Origin: Selenomonadales bacterium UBA7018
GTDB lineage: Bacteria > Bacillota > Negativicutes > Selenomonadales > Selenomonadaceae
Direction of reading: 5' to 3'
NCBI GenBank assembly: GCA_002448305.1
Contig: DJWY01000016.1
Coordinates: 82,568-146,567, forward strand
DNA length: 64,000 nt
The notes under the pieces are model-generated. The model was not told the DNA's origin. It worked only from the letters and a program-made list of their open reading frames with translations, and made no database searches. A program made the position numbers and the translations under genes. Positions within the stretch are counted from its first letter, which is position 1. Every line of letters begins with the position of its first letter. Shown here piece by piece: positions 15,654 to 24,643 of this stretch.

Positions 15654-16757
15654 ATGAAATTCAGTTGTTATAAGAGCGATTTAACGGAAGCAATGCAATG
15701 CGCGATAAGAGCGGTCGCCGTAAAGCCCATGACGCCGATTCTTGCAGGAATTTATCTTCGGGCTGATGGTTCAATGCTTGAAATTCAAGCGAATAACTTT
15801 TCAACGGGAATAATTACGAGAATTCCAGTAAATACCGAAGTACGCGGCGAAGTTGTCGTTAGCGGCAAACGTTTTCAAGAATTTGTGCGCAATATGCCCG
15901 ATGATACGATTACTTTCCACGACGAAGACAATATGCTTGTGATTGAATCCGGCGGAGCTAGCGTTGAACTGCTGACAATGACCGCCAGCGACTTTCCGAA
16001 GGTAAAAACGCCCGATACTGACCATTCATTCAGGATTAGAACGACTACACTTAGAAATTTGATTAAGCGGACGGCATTTGCAGTAGCTAAAGATGATGCG
16101 CGACCGATTTTTATGGGCTGTTGTTTTGAAATTAAAGGCGATACTATTTCGATTATAGCTACTAATACGCATAGGCTTGCACTTGCTAAGGCAAAACTTC
16201 CTGAAAGCTACGAAGATTGCACATTTGTAGTTCCTGCGGACGCTTTGCGCGGAGTTATGCTGAGAATTGACCCTAATGACGTTGAAAATTATGTTACGAT
16301 TAATTATTCGACGCGATATGTAACATTCACCTTCGATAATGTCTTTGTAAACACGAGATTGATTGAAGGAATGTTTCCGCCTTACGAAAGAGTTATTCCG
16401 ACTTCGAGCAGTACGCAAGTTAAAGTTGAAACCGCCGAATTTAGGCGCGCAGTTGATTTTGTCGCGCTCATGTCGAAGGAAACTGAATATAATACTGTTA
16501 AATTTACTTTTGGCGACGGTGGAATTGAAATTTCTTCTAATTCGCCAGACATTGGCGGCGCAGGGCAAAATATCGGGGCGGAAATTGCCGGCAACGACTT
16601 AGAAATTTCTTTTAACGTCACATATATTGCCGATGTGCTAAAAGTTGTCGAAGCTAAACAGCTTAACATTGAACTTAACGATAAATTTAGCCCAGCGGCG
16701 TTCACAGAGCCTGATAACGAAAATTATACTTACATTGCAACGCCCGTTCGCGCTTAA
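15654..16757 (+). CDS. dnaN: DNA polymerase III beta clamp
   Basis: The sliding clamp that tethers the replicative polymerase, and the docking site for many repair proteins. It is 367 residues, the standard length, with three repeated clamp folds. Typical patterns are PILAGIYL near residue 28, SGKRFQEFVRNMP, LLTMTASDFPKV, ATNTHRLALAKA, LIEGMFPPYERVIP and the C-terminal YIATPVRA. The strong AAAGGAGGC site is seven bases before the ATG. Its stop abuts the recF ATG. dnaA is not upstream; tyrA is. Confidence 0.97.
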   Translation: MKFSCYKSDLTEAMQCAIRAVAVKPMTPILAGIYLRADGSMLEIQANNFSTGIITRIPVNTEVRGEVVVSGKRFQEFVRNMPDDTITFHDEDNMLVIESGGASVELLTMTASDFPKVKTPDTDHSFRIRTTTLRNLIKRTAFAVAKDDARPIFMGCCFEIKGDTISIIATNTHRLALAKAKLPESYEDCTFVVPADALRGVMLRIDPNDVENYVTINYSTRYVTFTFDNVFVNTRLIEGMFPPYERVIPTSSSTQVKVETAEFRRAVDFVALMSKETEYNTVKFTFGDGGIEISSNSPDIGGAGQNIGAEIAGNDLEISFNVTYIADVLKVVEAKQLNIELNDKFSPAAFTEPDNENYTYIATPVRA

Positions 16758-17855
16758 ATGAATGTTACAGAGATTAATTTTAAAGATTGGCGCAATCTTG
16801 CCGAAGTAAATTTACGTTTTGATGCTGCGACTAATATTTTTTTAGGAAAAAACGCGCAAGGCAAGACGAATATTCTTGAGGCGATAAATTTTGCGTCATT
16901 ATTGCGTTCGCGAGCCGGAAAGGAAGCGGAATTAATTCTTTGGGGCGAAAAGGTTGCTATTTTGAGGATAAAATATTTAAAAGCGGACGTTTCGCACGAA
17001 TTAGCGATTGAAATTTCTTCGGAGCACAAACGCCGCATTTTTCTTGACGGAAATCCGATTCGCCCCCGCGAACTTATTGGAAAATTAAATTCGGTCTTTT
17101 TTTCGCCGGAAGATTTATTTATGTTCAAAGGCGCACCGGCTATGCGCAGAAAATTTTTAGATGCGCAAATTTCGCAAGCGACGCCGATTTATTTTTTAGA
17201 ATTGGCGAAATATACGCGGTTGATTGAATTGCGCAATGCTTTACTGAAAAAAATACGAGAAAATTCCGCGCAGATTGAAGAACTTGACCTTTGGGACGAA
17301 CAATTAGCGATTGCGGCGGAAAAAATCATAAAAAAACGCTTGCGAGCGGTCAGCGAGCTAAATATTTTGGCAAATTCTATGCAGGAAAGGATTTCAGGGC
17401 AGTCAGAAAGGTTATCAGTCGTCTATGAAATGCACGGGTTTGATTCTAAGGAAAATATCGCGGAGAATTTTTTAAAATTACTGCGAGCAAAGCGATTTAA
17501 GGACATACAAGGCGGTTCGACGAGTTTTGGAGCGCATAAGGACGATTTAAAATTTTTTATCAACGGAAGGGAGTTAAAGCTTTACGGTTCGCAAGGACAG
17601 CTGCGAACGGTCGCGCTTTCGCTGAAACTATCCGAATTACAATTTTTAAAGGCGGAAACGGGCGAATATCCGCTATTGTTACTAGATGATGTGATGAGCG
17701 AGTTAGATTTTGGGCGGCGCGAAATGTTATTAGAGTTTTTGAGCCGCGAAAAGATACAAACGCTGATAACTGCAACCGACCGCGCCTATTTCCCGACGAA
17801 ATTTTTCGGGAAAATTTTTTTAGTTGAGGCTGGGAGTGTGATAAATGAATCTTGA
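16758..17855 (+). CDS. recF: DNA replication and repair protein RecF
   Basis: An SMC-like ATPase that helps load RecA at single-stranded gaps. The 365-residue protein has Walker A GKNAQGKT at 30-37, the signature region around TSFGAHKDDLKF and Walker B LLLLDDVMSELD. Its start codon directly follows the dnaN stop, so it is coupled to dnaN. The small S4-domain gene (yaaA) often found between dnaN and recF in Firmicutes is absent. The next gene overlaps the 3' end by 11 bases. Confidence 0.95.
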   Translation: MNVTEINFKDWRNLAEVNLRFDAATNIFLGKNAQGKTNILEAINFASLLRSRAGKEAELILWGEKVAILRIKYLKADVSHELAIEISSEHKRRIFLDGNPIRPRELIGKLNSVFFSPEDLFMFKGAPAMRRKFLDAQISQATPIYFLELAKYTRLIELRNALLKKIRENSAQIEELDLWDEQLAIAAEKIIKKRLRAVSELNILANSMQERISGQSERLSVVYEMHGFDSKENIAENFLKLLRAKRFKDIQGGSTSFGAHKDDLKFFINGRELKLYGSQGQLRTVALSLKLSELQFLKAETGEYPLLLLDDVMSELDFGRREMLLEFLSREKIQTLITATDRAYFPTKFFGKIFLVEAGSVINES

Positions 17856-18747
17856 AAAATATCTTCGAGATGAAATGCGTTTGCTTGGCGGGGAAACTTA
17901 TCAACGATTTCTTGCGAGAGAATTGGCATATCATTGGCGAGAACTTGTTGACAAAGAAATTTTCGACAAAATGAAGCCGATTAAGCTTGAGCGGGGCATT
18001 TTATATGTCGCCATTGAAAGTTCAGCCTATAAAGACCAGCTAAAATTTTTGAAAGAGGACATTATCGACGCGATTAACGAAAATTTCGGCGAAAACATTG
18101 TAAAAAGCATAAGTTCTGCGTCAATTCTTCAAATTTCCGATATGCCGCCCGATAAAAAGAGTAATTTGGCAGTTGAAAAGCCTAAAATTACGCTAGAAGA
18201 TATAATTTTAACGGAAGAAGAAATTCAGCGTTGTGAGGAGCGAGCAAAAAAATTTTCCAATGAAAAACTGCGCGAAACGGTTTTGCAGACGCTTTTGAGT
18301 CAAGCAAAGGTTCAAAAGTTCCGAATGGCAAGTGGTTGGCATAAATGTTTGAAATGCGACGTACTTTGCCCGCCGGAAGAAAATTTTTGTGAAGTTTGCA
18401 AGATAAAAGAGCGCGAAGCAATGGTCAACGCGCTCTTTAAAATTCTTTATGACGAACCGTATTTAAAAGCTTGGGACGCGCAGAAAATTTTGCTCAACGA
18501 AATGCCACACATGAAAAACGAATGTACACTTGCCGCGATAGAATCAGCGCGGACGTCATTAATTCAGAAAATCGCGAGCAAAGTTCGTTATGGCGACGAA
18601 GAATCGCCTGATGTAATAAAATTGGTCGCGCTTGCAAAAAGATTATCGCCCGATAAGCTTACACCTGCGATTATTCGCCGTGCACTAATTGATTTGCAAT
18701 TTAATTTGTCGGAGCAACCTAAATTTAAGGTTCAAAAGCAATCTTAG
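17845..18747 (+). CDS. DUF721/DciA-like protein with zinc-ribbon insertion
   Basis: The N-terminal 100 residues have the DUF721/DciA pattern (WRELVDKEIF, LERGILYVAIESSAYKDQLKFLKEDI), a family that includes the DnaA/DnaB-associated helicase operator DciA. Unlike short DUF721 proteins, this one is 300 residues. It has an acidic linker and a probable zinc ribbon, C168-x2-C171 and C182-x2-C185, then a helical C-terminus without a recognised domain. It overlaps recF by 11 bases, completing a dnaN-recF-dciA replication cluster. Helicase loading is inferred from the family, not shown. Its 3' end overlaps the convergent ybaK gene by 23 bases. Confidence 0.75.
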   Translation: MNLEKYLRDEMRLLGGETYQRFLARELAYHWRELVDKEIFDKMKPIKLERGILYVAIESSAYKDQLKFLKEDIIDAINENFGENIVKSISSASILQISDMPPDKKSNLAVEKPKITLEDIILTEEEIQRCEERAKKFSNEKLRETVLQTLLSQAKVQKFRMASGWHKCLKCDVLCPPEENFCEVCKIKEREAMVNALFKILYDEPYLKAWDAQKILLNEMPHMKNECTLAAIESARTSLIQKIASKVRYGDEESPDVIKLVALAKRLSPDKLTPAIIRRALIDLQFNLSEQPKFKVQKQS

Positions 18748-19213
18748 CGGTCGTAGCGTTTACAGCTCGAACTAAATCTTGCGGAGATAAAATAATTTGC
18801 ATTCCACGAAGTCCTGCGCTGATAGAAATTTTTTCCAACGTCAAAGCGCGACTATCTAAGTACACGGGATAATTTTTTTTAGCTCCTAGCGGCGAACAAC
18901 CGCCGCGAACATAACCTGTTAGCGGCAAAAGTTCCTTAAGTGCAATCATTTCGACTGATTTATTTCCGCTAGCCTTTGCCAGAGCTTTTAAATCGAGTTC
19001 TTCGCCGCCGCCGATTACCGCCATAATTATTCCGGTCTTATCGCCGCGAGCAACCAGCGTTTTGAAAATCATTTTAATATCAAGTCCGCTGACTTGCGCG
19101 ACGTGCACCGCTGATAAATCGTCTTCATTAACTTCATAAGTTTTAATTTCGTAGCCAATGCCCAATCCGTCAAGAATTCTGGCGGCATTGGTCTTTTTTA
19201 ATTTCTTAGCCAC
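18725..19213 (-). CDS. ybaK: Cys-tRNA(Pro)/Cys-tRNA deacylase, YbaK/EbsC family
   Basis: Hydrolyses mischarged Cys-tRNA-Pro. The 162-residue protein has the YbaK fold motifs: HVAQVSGLDIKMIFKTLVARGD, VIGGGEELDLKALAKASG, the glycine-rich loop YVRGGCSPLGAKK, and ISAGLRGMQIILSPQDL near the end. It is the last gene of a minus-strand operon and overlaps the preceding glycosyltransferase-like gene by 16 bases, although the two have no obvious functional link. Confidence 0.93.
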   Translation of the reverse strand: MAKKLKKTNAARILDGLGIGYEIKTYEVNEDDLSAVHVAQVSGLDIKMIFKTLVARGDKTGIIMAVIGGGEELDLKALAKASGNKSVEMIALKELLPLTGYVRGGCSPLGAKKNYPVYLDSRALTLEKISISAGLRGMQIILSPQDLVRAVNATTAKIAFEP

Positions 19214-20439
19214 TCGACGCGCCCTCCCTCAACTAAAATTATCATTTCGAGGCACGAAAGATATTGTTCGCGCTCATTCGCCGAAAATTTTTCTCCGGCA
19301 AGTTTGATAAGCCGCGTCACAACATAATTTTTCAATTCGGGGTCGATTGGGTGCCGTGATTCTTGCGCACGATTCAGCAGAATACAAATTTCGTCCCAAT
19401 TCGCCGCCGAAAAATTTTTAACCGATTTTAAAGCAGTCTGTGCGGAAAGCTCCATAAGTTCGCTTGCCGGAGAAAGCGGATTTCTCATGACGACATTCCA
19501 AAATCTCAGCAACGCTTTGACGCAATCGCTAAAATCTCTCGTGCAGAGAAAATTTTTCATGAAAAGTTTAGCCGCGTCACCAATTTTTTCCGCGAATAAA
19601 AGACAAGTCGCTTGCTCAATCACACTGCGCATATCGGCAAAACGATAGCCCACTTTAAAATTTTTATCGTGATAAATGGCGTCGACAAAATTTATCGCGT
19701 CGTTATGGCGATTGTACTGGTGGACGACTGCAGGAACGCGCCCGCCGCGCAGAATTTTATCACCGATGATAGAAAAATCTTTCGTCAAGCCCATAGTAAA
19801 AATTTCGCCGTCAACGTCAATCTCAATAAGATTTTTAACCGGCAAAAAGTTTTCATAGATAATATAATTCGCAACGGCTTGGTCGTGAATCCGGAAATTA
19901 ACGCGCCTTTCAACCGACGATAAAACTTCCCACATAGTATCAGCGAAAATTTTCATCTCGTTAGTTGTCCCGATAATCGTTCCGTCGCAAATTATTTTCT
20001 TGCCAATAAGATTATCCGACGCCGCGCCGAAACAATCAACAAGCCAACTATAATTTTCATTGCGCCCGCCGATAACGTCAGCTTCGGTCGCCAAGCCTAG
20101 ATAACTTTGAAAATTTTTAAACGGCGCGAACACGTCGCCTTGAAAGATTACATCGCAAGTATCGGTTATGAAAATTTGCTCATAAGCCGCGTCGTAAATT
20201 TTTAAAAAGTCAGCGAAAATTTTCCAGCGCGTATTATTTGGGACGCCGCTTTTTAATTCGTCGGGAAAAGTTCCAAGTAAAACGCCCGCGCTAATCAGTT
20301 GTTCGCGGGTAAAGTCCGAAATGTCATCTACGAATAAAACAATTTCCGCACTAGGGCAATTCTTTGCGGCGGAAGTCACGAACGGCTCTAAAATATCCCA
20401 GCCGTAACCCTTCACCACGCCTAAAATTAAATTTTTCAT
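19198..20439 (-). CDS. Glycosyltransferase-like protein, paralogue A
   Basis: 413 residues, no signal peptide, so cytoplasmic. It begins MKNLILGVVKGYGWDILEPF and has IFITDTCDVIFQGDVFAPF near residue 90. This DxxDVxFQxD arrangement is typical of GT-A folds, where an Asp motif binds the sugar-nucleotide metal. Later motifs are IICDGTIIGT, IHDQAVANYIIY and VPAVVHQYNRH, the kind of acceptor/His motif seen in TOD1/MUCI70-like and GT8-like families. The C-terminal third is helical and unassigned. It is about 40% similar by eye to the next gene upstream. The acceptor is unknown; surface glycans or flagellin are guesses. Confidence 0.6.
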   Translation of the reverse strand: MKNLILGVVKGYGWDILEPFVTSAAKNCPSAEIVLFVDDISDFTREQLISAGVLLGTFPDELKSGVPNNTRWKIFADFLKIYDAAYEQIFITDTCDVIFQGDVFAPFKNFQSYLGLATEADVIGGRNENYSWLVDCFGAASDNLIGKKIICDGTIIGTTNEMKIFADTMWEVLSSVERRVNFRIHDQAVANYIIYENFLPVKNLIEIDVDGEIFTMGLTKDFSIIGDKILRGGRVPAVVHQYNRHNDAINFVDAIYHDKNFKVGYRFADMRSVIEQATCLLFAEKIGDAAKLFMKNFLCTRDFSDCVKALLRFWNVVMRNPLSPASELMELSAQTALKSVKNFSAANWDEICILLNRAQESRHPIDPELKNYVVTRLIKLAGEKFSANEREQYLSCLEMIILVEGGRVEWLRN

Positions 20440-20480
20440 TGAATAACCTCAGCTTAAATCTAAAGCCTTTTTATAGGACG

Positions 20481-21779
20481 CTAAAGCTTCTTCTTTACGT
20501 CCGAAAGTTCGATTTGTTTCGCCTCTAAAAGATAAAAATCTTTGTCAGGCGGCAGTTCAAAGGACTTTAGCATCTCGATAAACAGAAAACAAAGCTCGGC
20601 GTTGTTTATGTCAAGCGTTCGTTTAATGACCTTTAAAAGAAAGTTCACGATAAAATTTTTAAACTCAGGCTCCACGCCGCGATTGTTTTTAACTGAATGG
20701 CTCAATAACGAACATATTTTATCTAACTGATTAAGGGAAAAGTCTTTTGCAAATTTTAAAGCAGATTGAACCATCAATTCAATGAAACCAATGGCAGATG
20801 TCAGATTTTTTAGAGAGGCGAATTCCCAAATTTTTAACAAGTAGCTAATATTTTCACCGTGATTAAGTTCAGCAGAAAAATTTTTCATACAAAAGCGCAC
20901 CACGTCAGAAGTTTTATTCACGTATAAGAGATAAAATATTTGCTCAAGCGCACTCCTTGTGTCCGTAAAATTTTCGTCCGCCTGAAAATTTTTATCGTGG
21001 TAAATTCCGTTGACAAGATTAAGACTTTCTTTATATCTATCGTATTGATGAACAACTGACGGAACTCCGCAATCGGGGCGCAAAATCAATTCGCCGCAAA
21101 TAGGAAATTTGTCAATAAGAGCCATTGTAAAAATTTCGCCGTGCTCAACGTCAATTTCAATCAGATTTTCTACCTGTACAAAATTATTATAAATTAGGTA
21201 ATTAAACGCTGCCTGGTCGAAAGCAAATTTTTCCATTGACTTATCATCAGCTAAAAGTTTTTCAAGGAAAATGTTTACTTCTCGCGGCGTTCCTATAAGA
21301 GCACTGCCCGCGCAAATAATTTTCTTCTCTGCTAGCTTCTCGGCTTCATTTTTGCCGAAACAATTAGCAATCCAATCGTAATTTCCTCTGTTACCTGTCT
21401 TGCTCCCGTTAATATCATCGGCTTCTGTTGCATATCCGAGAAATTTCGAGTAGTTCTTGAAATGTTCAAATATATCGCCTTGAAAAATTACGTCGCGAGT
21501 ATCAGTTATGAAAATTTGTTTGTATTCGTCACCGTGAGTATCTAAGTACCGCTTGAAGTTCTTAAAACGCTCAATGCCGATAAAATTTGTGTGCTCAAAG
21601 GGTTCAAATTTAATACGTTCCCTTCCGCAACGTTTTATACGGTCATAAGTGAAATCAGAAATGTTTTTAACAAAAAGGACAAGCTCGGCAGTTTTGACAT
21701 ACCTGACGAAAGATTTAACGAACGGTTCCAAAGTATGCCAGTCAAAACCTGAAGCCGACCCCATAACTAAATTTTTCAT
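20481..21779 (-). CDS. Glycosyltransferase-like protein, paralogue B
   Basis: 432 residues, paralogous to the neighbouring gene throughout: MKNLVMGSASGFDWHTLEPF, IFITDTRDVIFQGDIFEHF, IICAGSALIGT, FDQAAFNYLIY and VPSVVHQYDRY. It is predicted cytoplasmic with a GT-A-type sugar-nucleotide site around the DTRD motif, plus a helical C-terminal extension. Its ATG overlaps the deoD stop by four bases and paralogue A begins 41 bases after its stop, so the operon is deoD-B-A-ybaK. The sugar and acceptor cannot be read from the sequence. Confidence 0.6.
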   Translation of the reverse strand: MKNLVMGSASGFDWHTLEPFVKSFVRYVKTAELVLFVKNISDFTYDRIKRCGRERIKFEPFEHTNFIGIERFKNFKRYLDTHGDEYKQIFITDTRDVIFQGDIFEHFKNYSKFLGYATEADDINGSKTGNRGNYDWIANCFGKNEAEKLAEKKIICAGSALIGTPREVNIFLEKLLADDKSMEKFAFDQAAFNYLIYNNFVQVENLIEIDVEHGEIFTMALIDKFPICGELILRPDCGVPSVVHQYDRYKESLNLVNGIYHDKNFQADENFTDTRSALEQIFYLLYVNKTSDVVRFCMKNFSAELNHGENISYLLKIWEFASLKNLTSAIGFIELMVQSALKFAKDFSLNQLDKICSLLSHSVKNNRGVEPEFKNFIVNFLLKVIKRTLDINNAELCFLFIEMLKSFELPPDKDFYLLEAKQIELSDVKKKL

Positions 21780-22645
21780 TGTATAATCGTCTCCAGCGCA
21801 ATTTTAATCATGTCGTTGAAGGAAGATTGCCGCTCTTCGGGCGTGATTAATTCTTTCGTCAAAAGATGGTCGCTGACTGTGAAAATCCCTAACGCTTGAA
21901 CATTTGCCGCCGCCGCATGAAGGTAAAGCGCGGCACATTCCATTTCCACAGCTAAAATTCCGTAGCGGCGAAGCTTGTCGTTGAAAGTATTTTTGCCGTC
22001 GCCGAAAGTCCCGTTGGGGTCGTCGTAGTCGTTATAAAATAAATCAACGCAAATGACGTTGCCGACATTGACTGGAAGATTTAATTTCTTCGCGACGTTG
22101 GCGGCTCGGCTAAGCAGTTCAAAATCAGCAATCAGGGAAAAATTCAACACGTCGCCGAAAACTTGCTTGACGATAGAAGAATCAGTTGATACACCTTGAG
22201 CAATCACCACGTCGCGCAGATGAATATTTTCTTTCATGCCGCCGCAAGTCCCGACACGAATTAATTTTTTTGCGCCGTAAACTTCAATCAGCTCGTGCAA
22301 ATAAATTGAAATGGACGGAACGCCCATGCCCGTTGCTTGAATCGAGACGCGCTCGCCCTTGTATTTTCCCGTAAAACCAAAAATATTTCTAATCGCGGTG
22401 TATTGGTGCACGTCGGTTAAAAAATTTTCCGCAATGATTTTAGCGCGGACAGGGTCGCCCGGCAATAAAACGCGCTCGGCAATTTCGCCCACTTTCGCCG
22501 CTATGTGAATGCTTGACATAAAGTTTTCCCCCTCGTCATTTTTGGTTGTAGTTTTCGCCGCCTGAGCGACGTTGAATTGACCGATCGCCGCGCCCAGTGC
22601 CGCAACGCCCGCCATCTTGAAAAGGTCGCGCCTTGTTATGTCCAT
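21776..22645 (-). CDS. deoD: DeoD-type purine nucleoside phosphorylase with Tat signal peptide
   Basis: Phosphorolysis of purine nucleosides. From residue 43 the sequence is a normal DeoD: SSIHIAAKVGEIAERVLLPGDPVRAK, RVGTCGGM, and VEMECAALYLHA with the substrate-binding ME, then TVSDHL. The first 42 residues are an added twin-arginine signal: TRRDLFKMAG, a hydrophobic stretch and an AQA-type cleavage site. This would send the enzyme to the periplasm. An internal ATG at 22519 sits exactly at the usual DeoD start, eight bases after GAGGGG, so a 247-residue cytoplasmic form is also possible. First gene of the operon with the two glycosyltransferase-like proteins and YbaK. Confidence 0.9.
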   Translation of the reverse strand: MDITRRDLFKMAGVAALGAAIGQFNVAQAAKTTTKNDEGENFMSSIHIAAKVGEIAERVLLPGDPVRAKIIAENFLTDVHQYTAIRNIFGFTGKYKGERVSIQATGMGVPSISIYLHELIEVYGAKKLIRVGTCGGMKENIHLRDVVIAQGVSTDSSIVKQVFGDVLNFSLIADFELLSRAANVAKKLNLPVNVGNVICVDLFYNDYDDPNGTFGDGKNTFNDKLRRYGILAVEMECAALYLHAAAANVQALGIFTVSDHLLTKELITPEERQSSFNDMIKIALETIIQ

Positions 22646-22713
22646 GCTTTAAACCTCTCAAATATTTTTACTACAAATTTCAACGCCACTTAGAAATTTC
22701 CTTTTTTAAAATC

Positions 22714-22743
22714 TTGTCGTGGCGGCGGCAGTTGTGATATAAT
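22714..22743 (+). promoter_or_regulatory. Predicted promoter of the TAXI receptor gene
   Basis: TTGTCG (22714-22719), 18 bases, then an extended -10 TGATATAAT (TATAAT at 22738-22743). Confidence 0.55.
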
Positions 22744-22789
22744 TCGCATGATAAATTTTACCCCTACTTTTGAGAGGAGTTGTATCAAA

Positions 22790-23746
22790 ATGAAGTTGCC
22801 TAAGATTTTAAAAAGAATCGCGACTGCAGTTTGCACCGTAGCTTTGGCGGTAGGAATTGCTGGTTGCGGAGGCGGTGATAAGGAACAATTCATTAACATC
22901 GCCACTGGCGGCACCGCAGGCACTTATTATCCCATTGGCGGAGCGATTGCCGAAGTTCTCAACAAAAATGGCATGAACGCTTCCGCGCAGTCGACCGGCG
23001 CATCTGTTGCCAACATCAACATGCTCAAGGATAAGCAGGTCGAACTTGCAATCGTTCAGAACGACATAACTTATTACGCGGTCAACGGCGAAGAAATGTT
23101 CAAAGAGGGCGGCAAGATTGAAAATCTCAGCGGTATCGCCTCGCTTTATCCCGAAACTTGTCAATTTATCGTCCGCGAAGATTCCGGAATTAAAGCTATC
23201 ACCGACTTGAAAGGCAAGCGTGTCGCTGTTGGTGCGGCTGGCTCCGGCGCAGAGGCTAATGCCCGTCAAATTCTCGAAGCTTACGGAATAACTTATGAAG
23301 ACGTTGACGAACAATTCTTGTCTTTTGCTGAAGGTTCTTACGCTATCAAAGACGGCACCGTTGATGCGGCATTTGTTACCGCTGGTTATCCGACAGCTTC
23401 TGTCCAAGACATTGCGTCGCAAAACAAAATTCGTATCCTGCCCGTCGGCGATGAGCAAGTTAAAAAGCTTGCCGAAAAATATCCCTTCTACACCAAGACA
23501 ATCATTCCCGCAGGCACTTATCAAGGCTTCGACCAAGAAGTTGAGTCAGTCAGCGTTATGGCTATCCTTGTCGCCAACGACAAAATCGACGCGGCTCTTG
23601 GCGAAAAACTCACCAAAGCTATTTTCGATAACTTAGACAAAATTTCTGCGGCGCATTCGGCGGCAAAGAACATTACCAGAGAAAGCGCGCTCAAAGGTTT
23701 GGACTTCATTAAGATGAACGAAGGCGCACAAAAAGTTCTTAAGTAA
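22790..23746 (+). CDS. TAXI-family TRAP transporter solute receptor (lipoprotein)
   Basis: The extracytoplasmic receptor of a tripartite ATP-independent transporter, TAXI type. The start at 22790 follows GAGAGGAG; an upstream ATG at 22748 lies next to the promoter and is not used. The 318-residue protein has a lipobox (GIAGC, Cys about 27), then the family marks INIATGGTAGTYYPIGGAIAE, STGASVANINMLKDKQVELAIVQND, GKRVAVGAAGSGAE and VDAAFVTAGYPTASV. The fused 4TM/12TM membrane subunit normally next door is not in this window, so the receptor is an orphan here. Substrates in this family are often organic or amino acids. Confidence 0.9.
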   Translation: MKLPKILKRIATAVCTVALAVGIAGCGGGDKEQFINIATGGTAGTYYPIGGAIAEVLNKNGMNASAQSTGASVANINMLKDKQVELAIVQNDITYYAVNGEEMFKEGGKIENLSGIASLYPETCQFIVREDSGIKAITDLKGKRVAVGAAGSGAEANARQILEAYGITYEDVDEQFLSFAEGSYAIKDGTVDAAFVTAGYPTASVQDIASQNKIRILPVGDEQVKKLAEKYPFYTKTIIPAGTYQGFDQEVESVSVMAILVANDKIDAALGEKLTKAIFDNLDKISAAHSAAKNITRESALKGLDFIKMNEGAQKVLK

Positions 23747-23812
23747 AAATTTCTTCAGATAGATTTATAAAGGCGTCGAAATTTTCGGCGTCTTGTTTTT
23801 TTTGGTGAAGAT

Positions 23813-24643
23813 ATGCAAAATTTTATCGTAACAACGACTAGAAAGCCAGACGCGGCGGCGGAAGATTTAGCTATTAGAACTTCTGAAAAGCTCGGCGGGC
23901 AATTCGTAAAGCGCGAAAATTTTTCCCTCGACGCGCTCAAGAAAGCTCACGGCGCGGAAAATATCCTTCTGGTCAAAAAAAATTCCCTCAGCATAGTCAC
24001 TGCAGAGGGAGAATTGTTTTTTCATCCGAATACGGCGCATCTTAGAATTAAAAATCTGCGCGGCGGTCAAGGCGACCGATTAATTGACGCGCTGAAAATT
24101 TCTGCCGACTCGAAAGTTTTAGATTGTACGCTCGGTTTAGGTAGTGATGCCATTGTTGAAAGCTTTATCGTCGGCGAAAGTGGAAAAGTAGTCGCGCTTG
24201 AAAGTAATCCGCTTATTTTCCAAGTCGTAAGTCACGGTTTGCAAAATTTTTCCGATGATAGCCCGCACATTTTAGAAGCAATGCGCCGCGTCGAAGTCGT
24301 CAACGCCGATTGCAGGGAATTCCTCAAAACCTGCGCGGATAATTCCTTTGACGCCGTTTATTTCGACCCTATGTTCCGCAAACCTGTTAAAAAAAGTTCG
24401 GGGATAAATCCTATTCGTCCGCTTGCCGATAATCGCCCGCTTTCCAAAGAAATTATCAAAGAAGCTTGCCGCGTAGCTAAATTTCGCGTCGTCATGAAAG
24501 AACATTCTGGTAGCACAGAATTTTCACGGCTCGGATTTAAAATCGCGGGCGGCGGCAAATATAGTTCCGTTTCTTTTGGCGTGATTGATAAAACTTCCTT
24601 AAATGTTCGGGATTTGCCAATCGATAGGCTTTTCGCCGACTGA
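23813..24643 (+). CDS. SAM-dependent methyltransferase, RsmJ/YpiP-like
   Basis: A 276-residue class I methyltransferase. An N-terminal domain (1 to about 75) precedes the Rossmann core: VLDCTLGLGSDAIVESFIVG (SAM-binding motif I, about 104-123), VVALESNPL (motif II) and FDAVYFDPMFRKP (motif IV, a DPMF-type signature like the DPMY/DPPY of RNA or DNA methylases). It resembles the RsmJ family, which makes m2G1516 in 16S rRNA, and its Firmicute relative YpiP. The target is not certain. Its RBS is weak, and its last 45 bases overlap the convergent ung gene. Confidence 0.7.
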   Translation: MQNFIVTTTRKPDAAAEDLAIRTSEKLGGQFVKRENFSLDALKKAHGAENILLVKKNSLSIVTAEGELFFHPNTAHLRIKNLRGGQGDRLIDALKISADSKVLDCTLGLGSDAIVESFIVGESGKVVALESNPLIFQVVSHGLQNFSDDSPHILEAMRRVEVVNADCREFLKTCADNSFDAVYFDPMFRKPVKKSSGINPIRPLADNRPLSKEIIKEACRVAKFRVVMKEHSGSTEFSRLGFKIAGGGKYSSVSFGVIDKTSLNVRDLPIDRLFAD

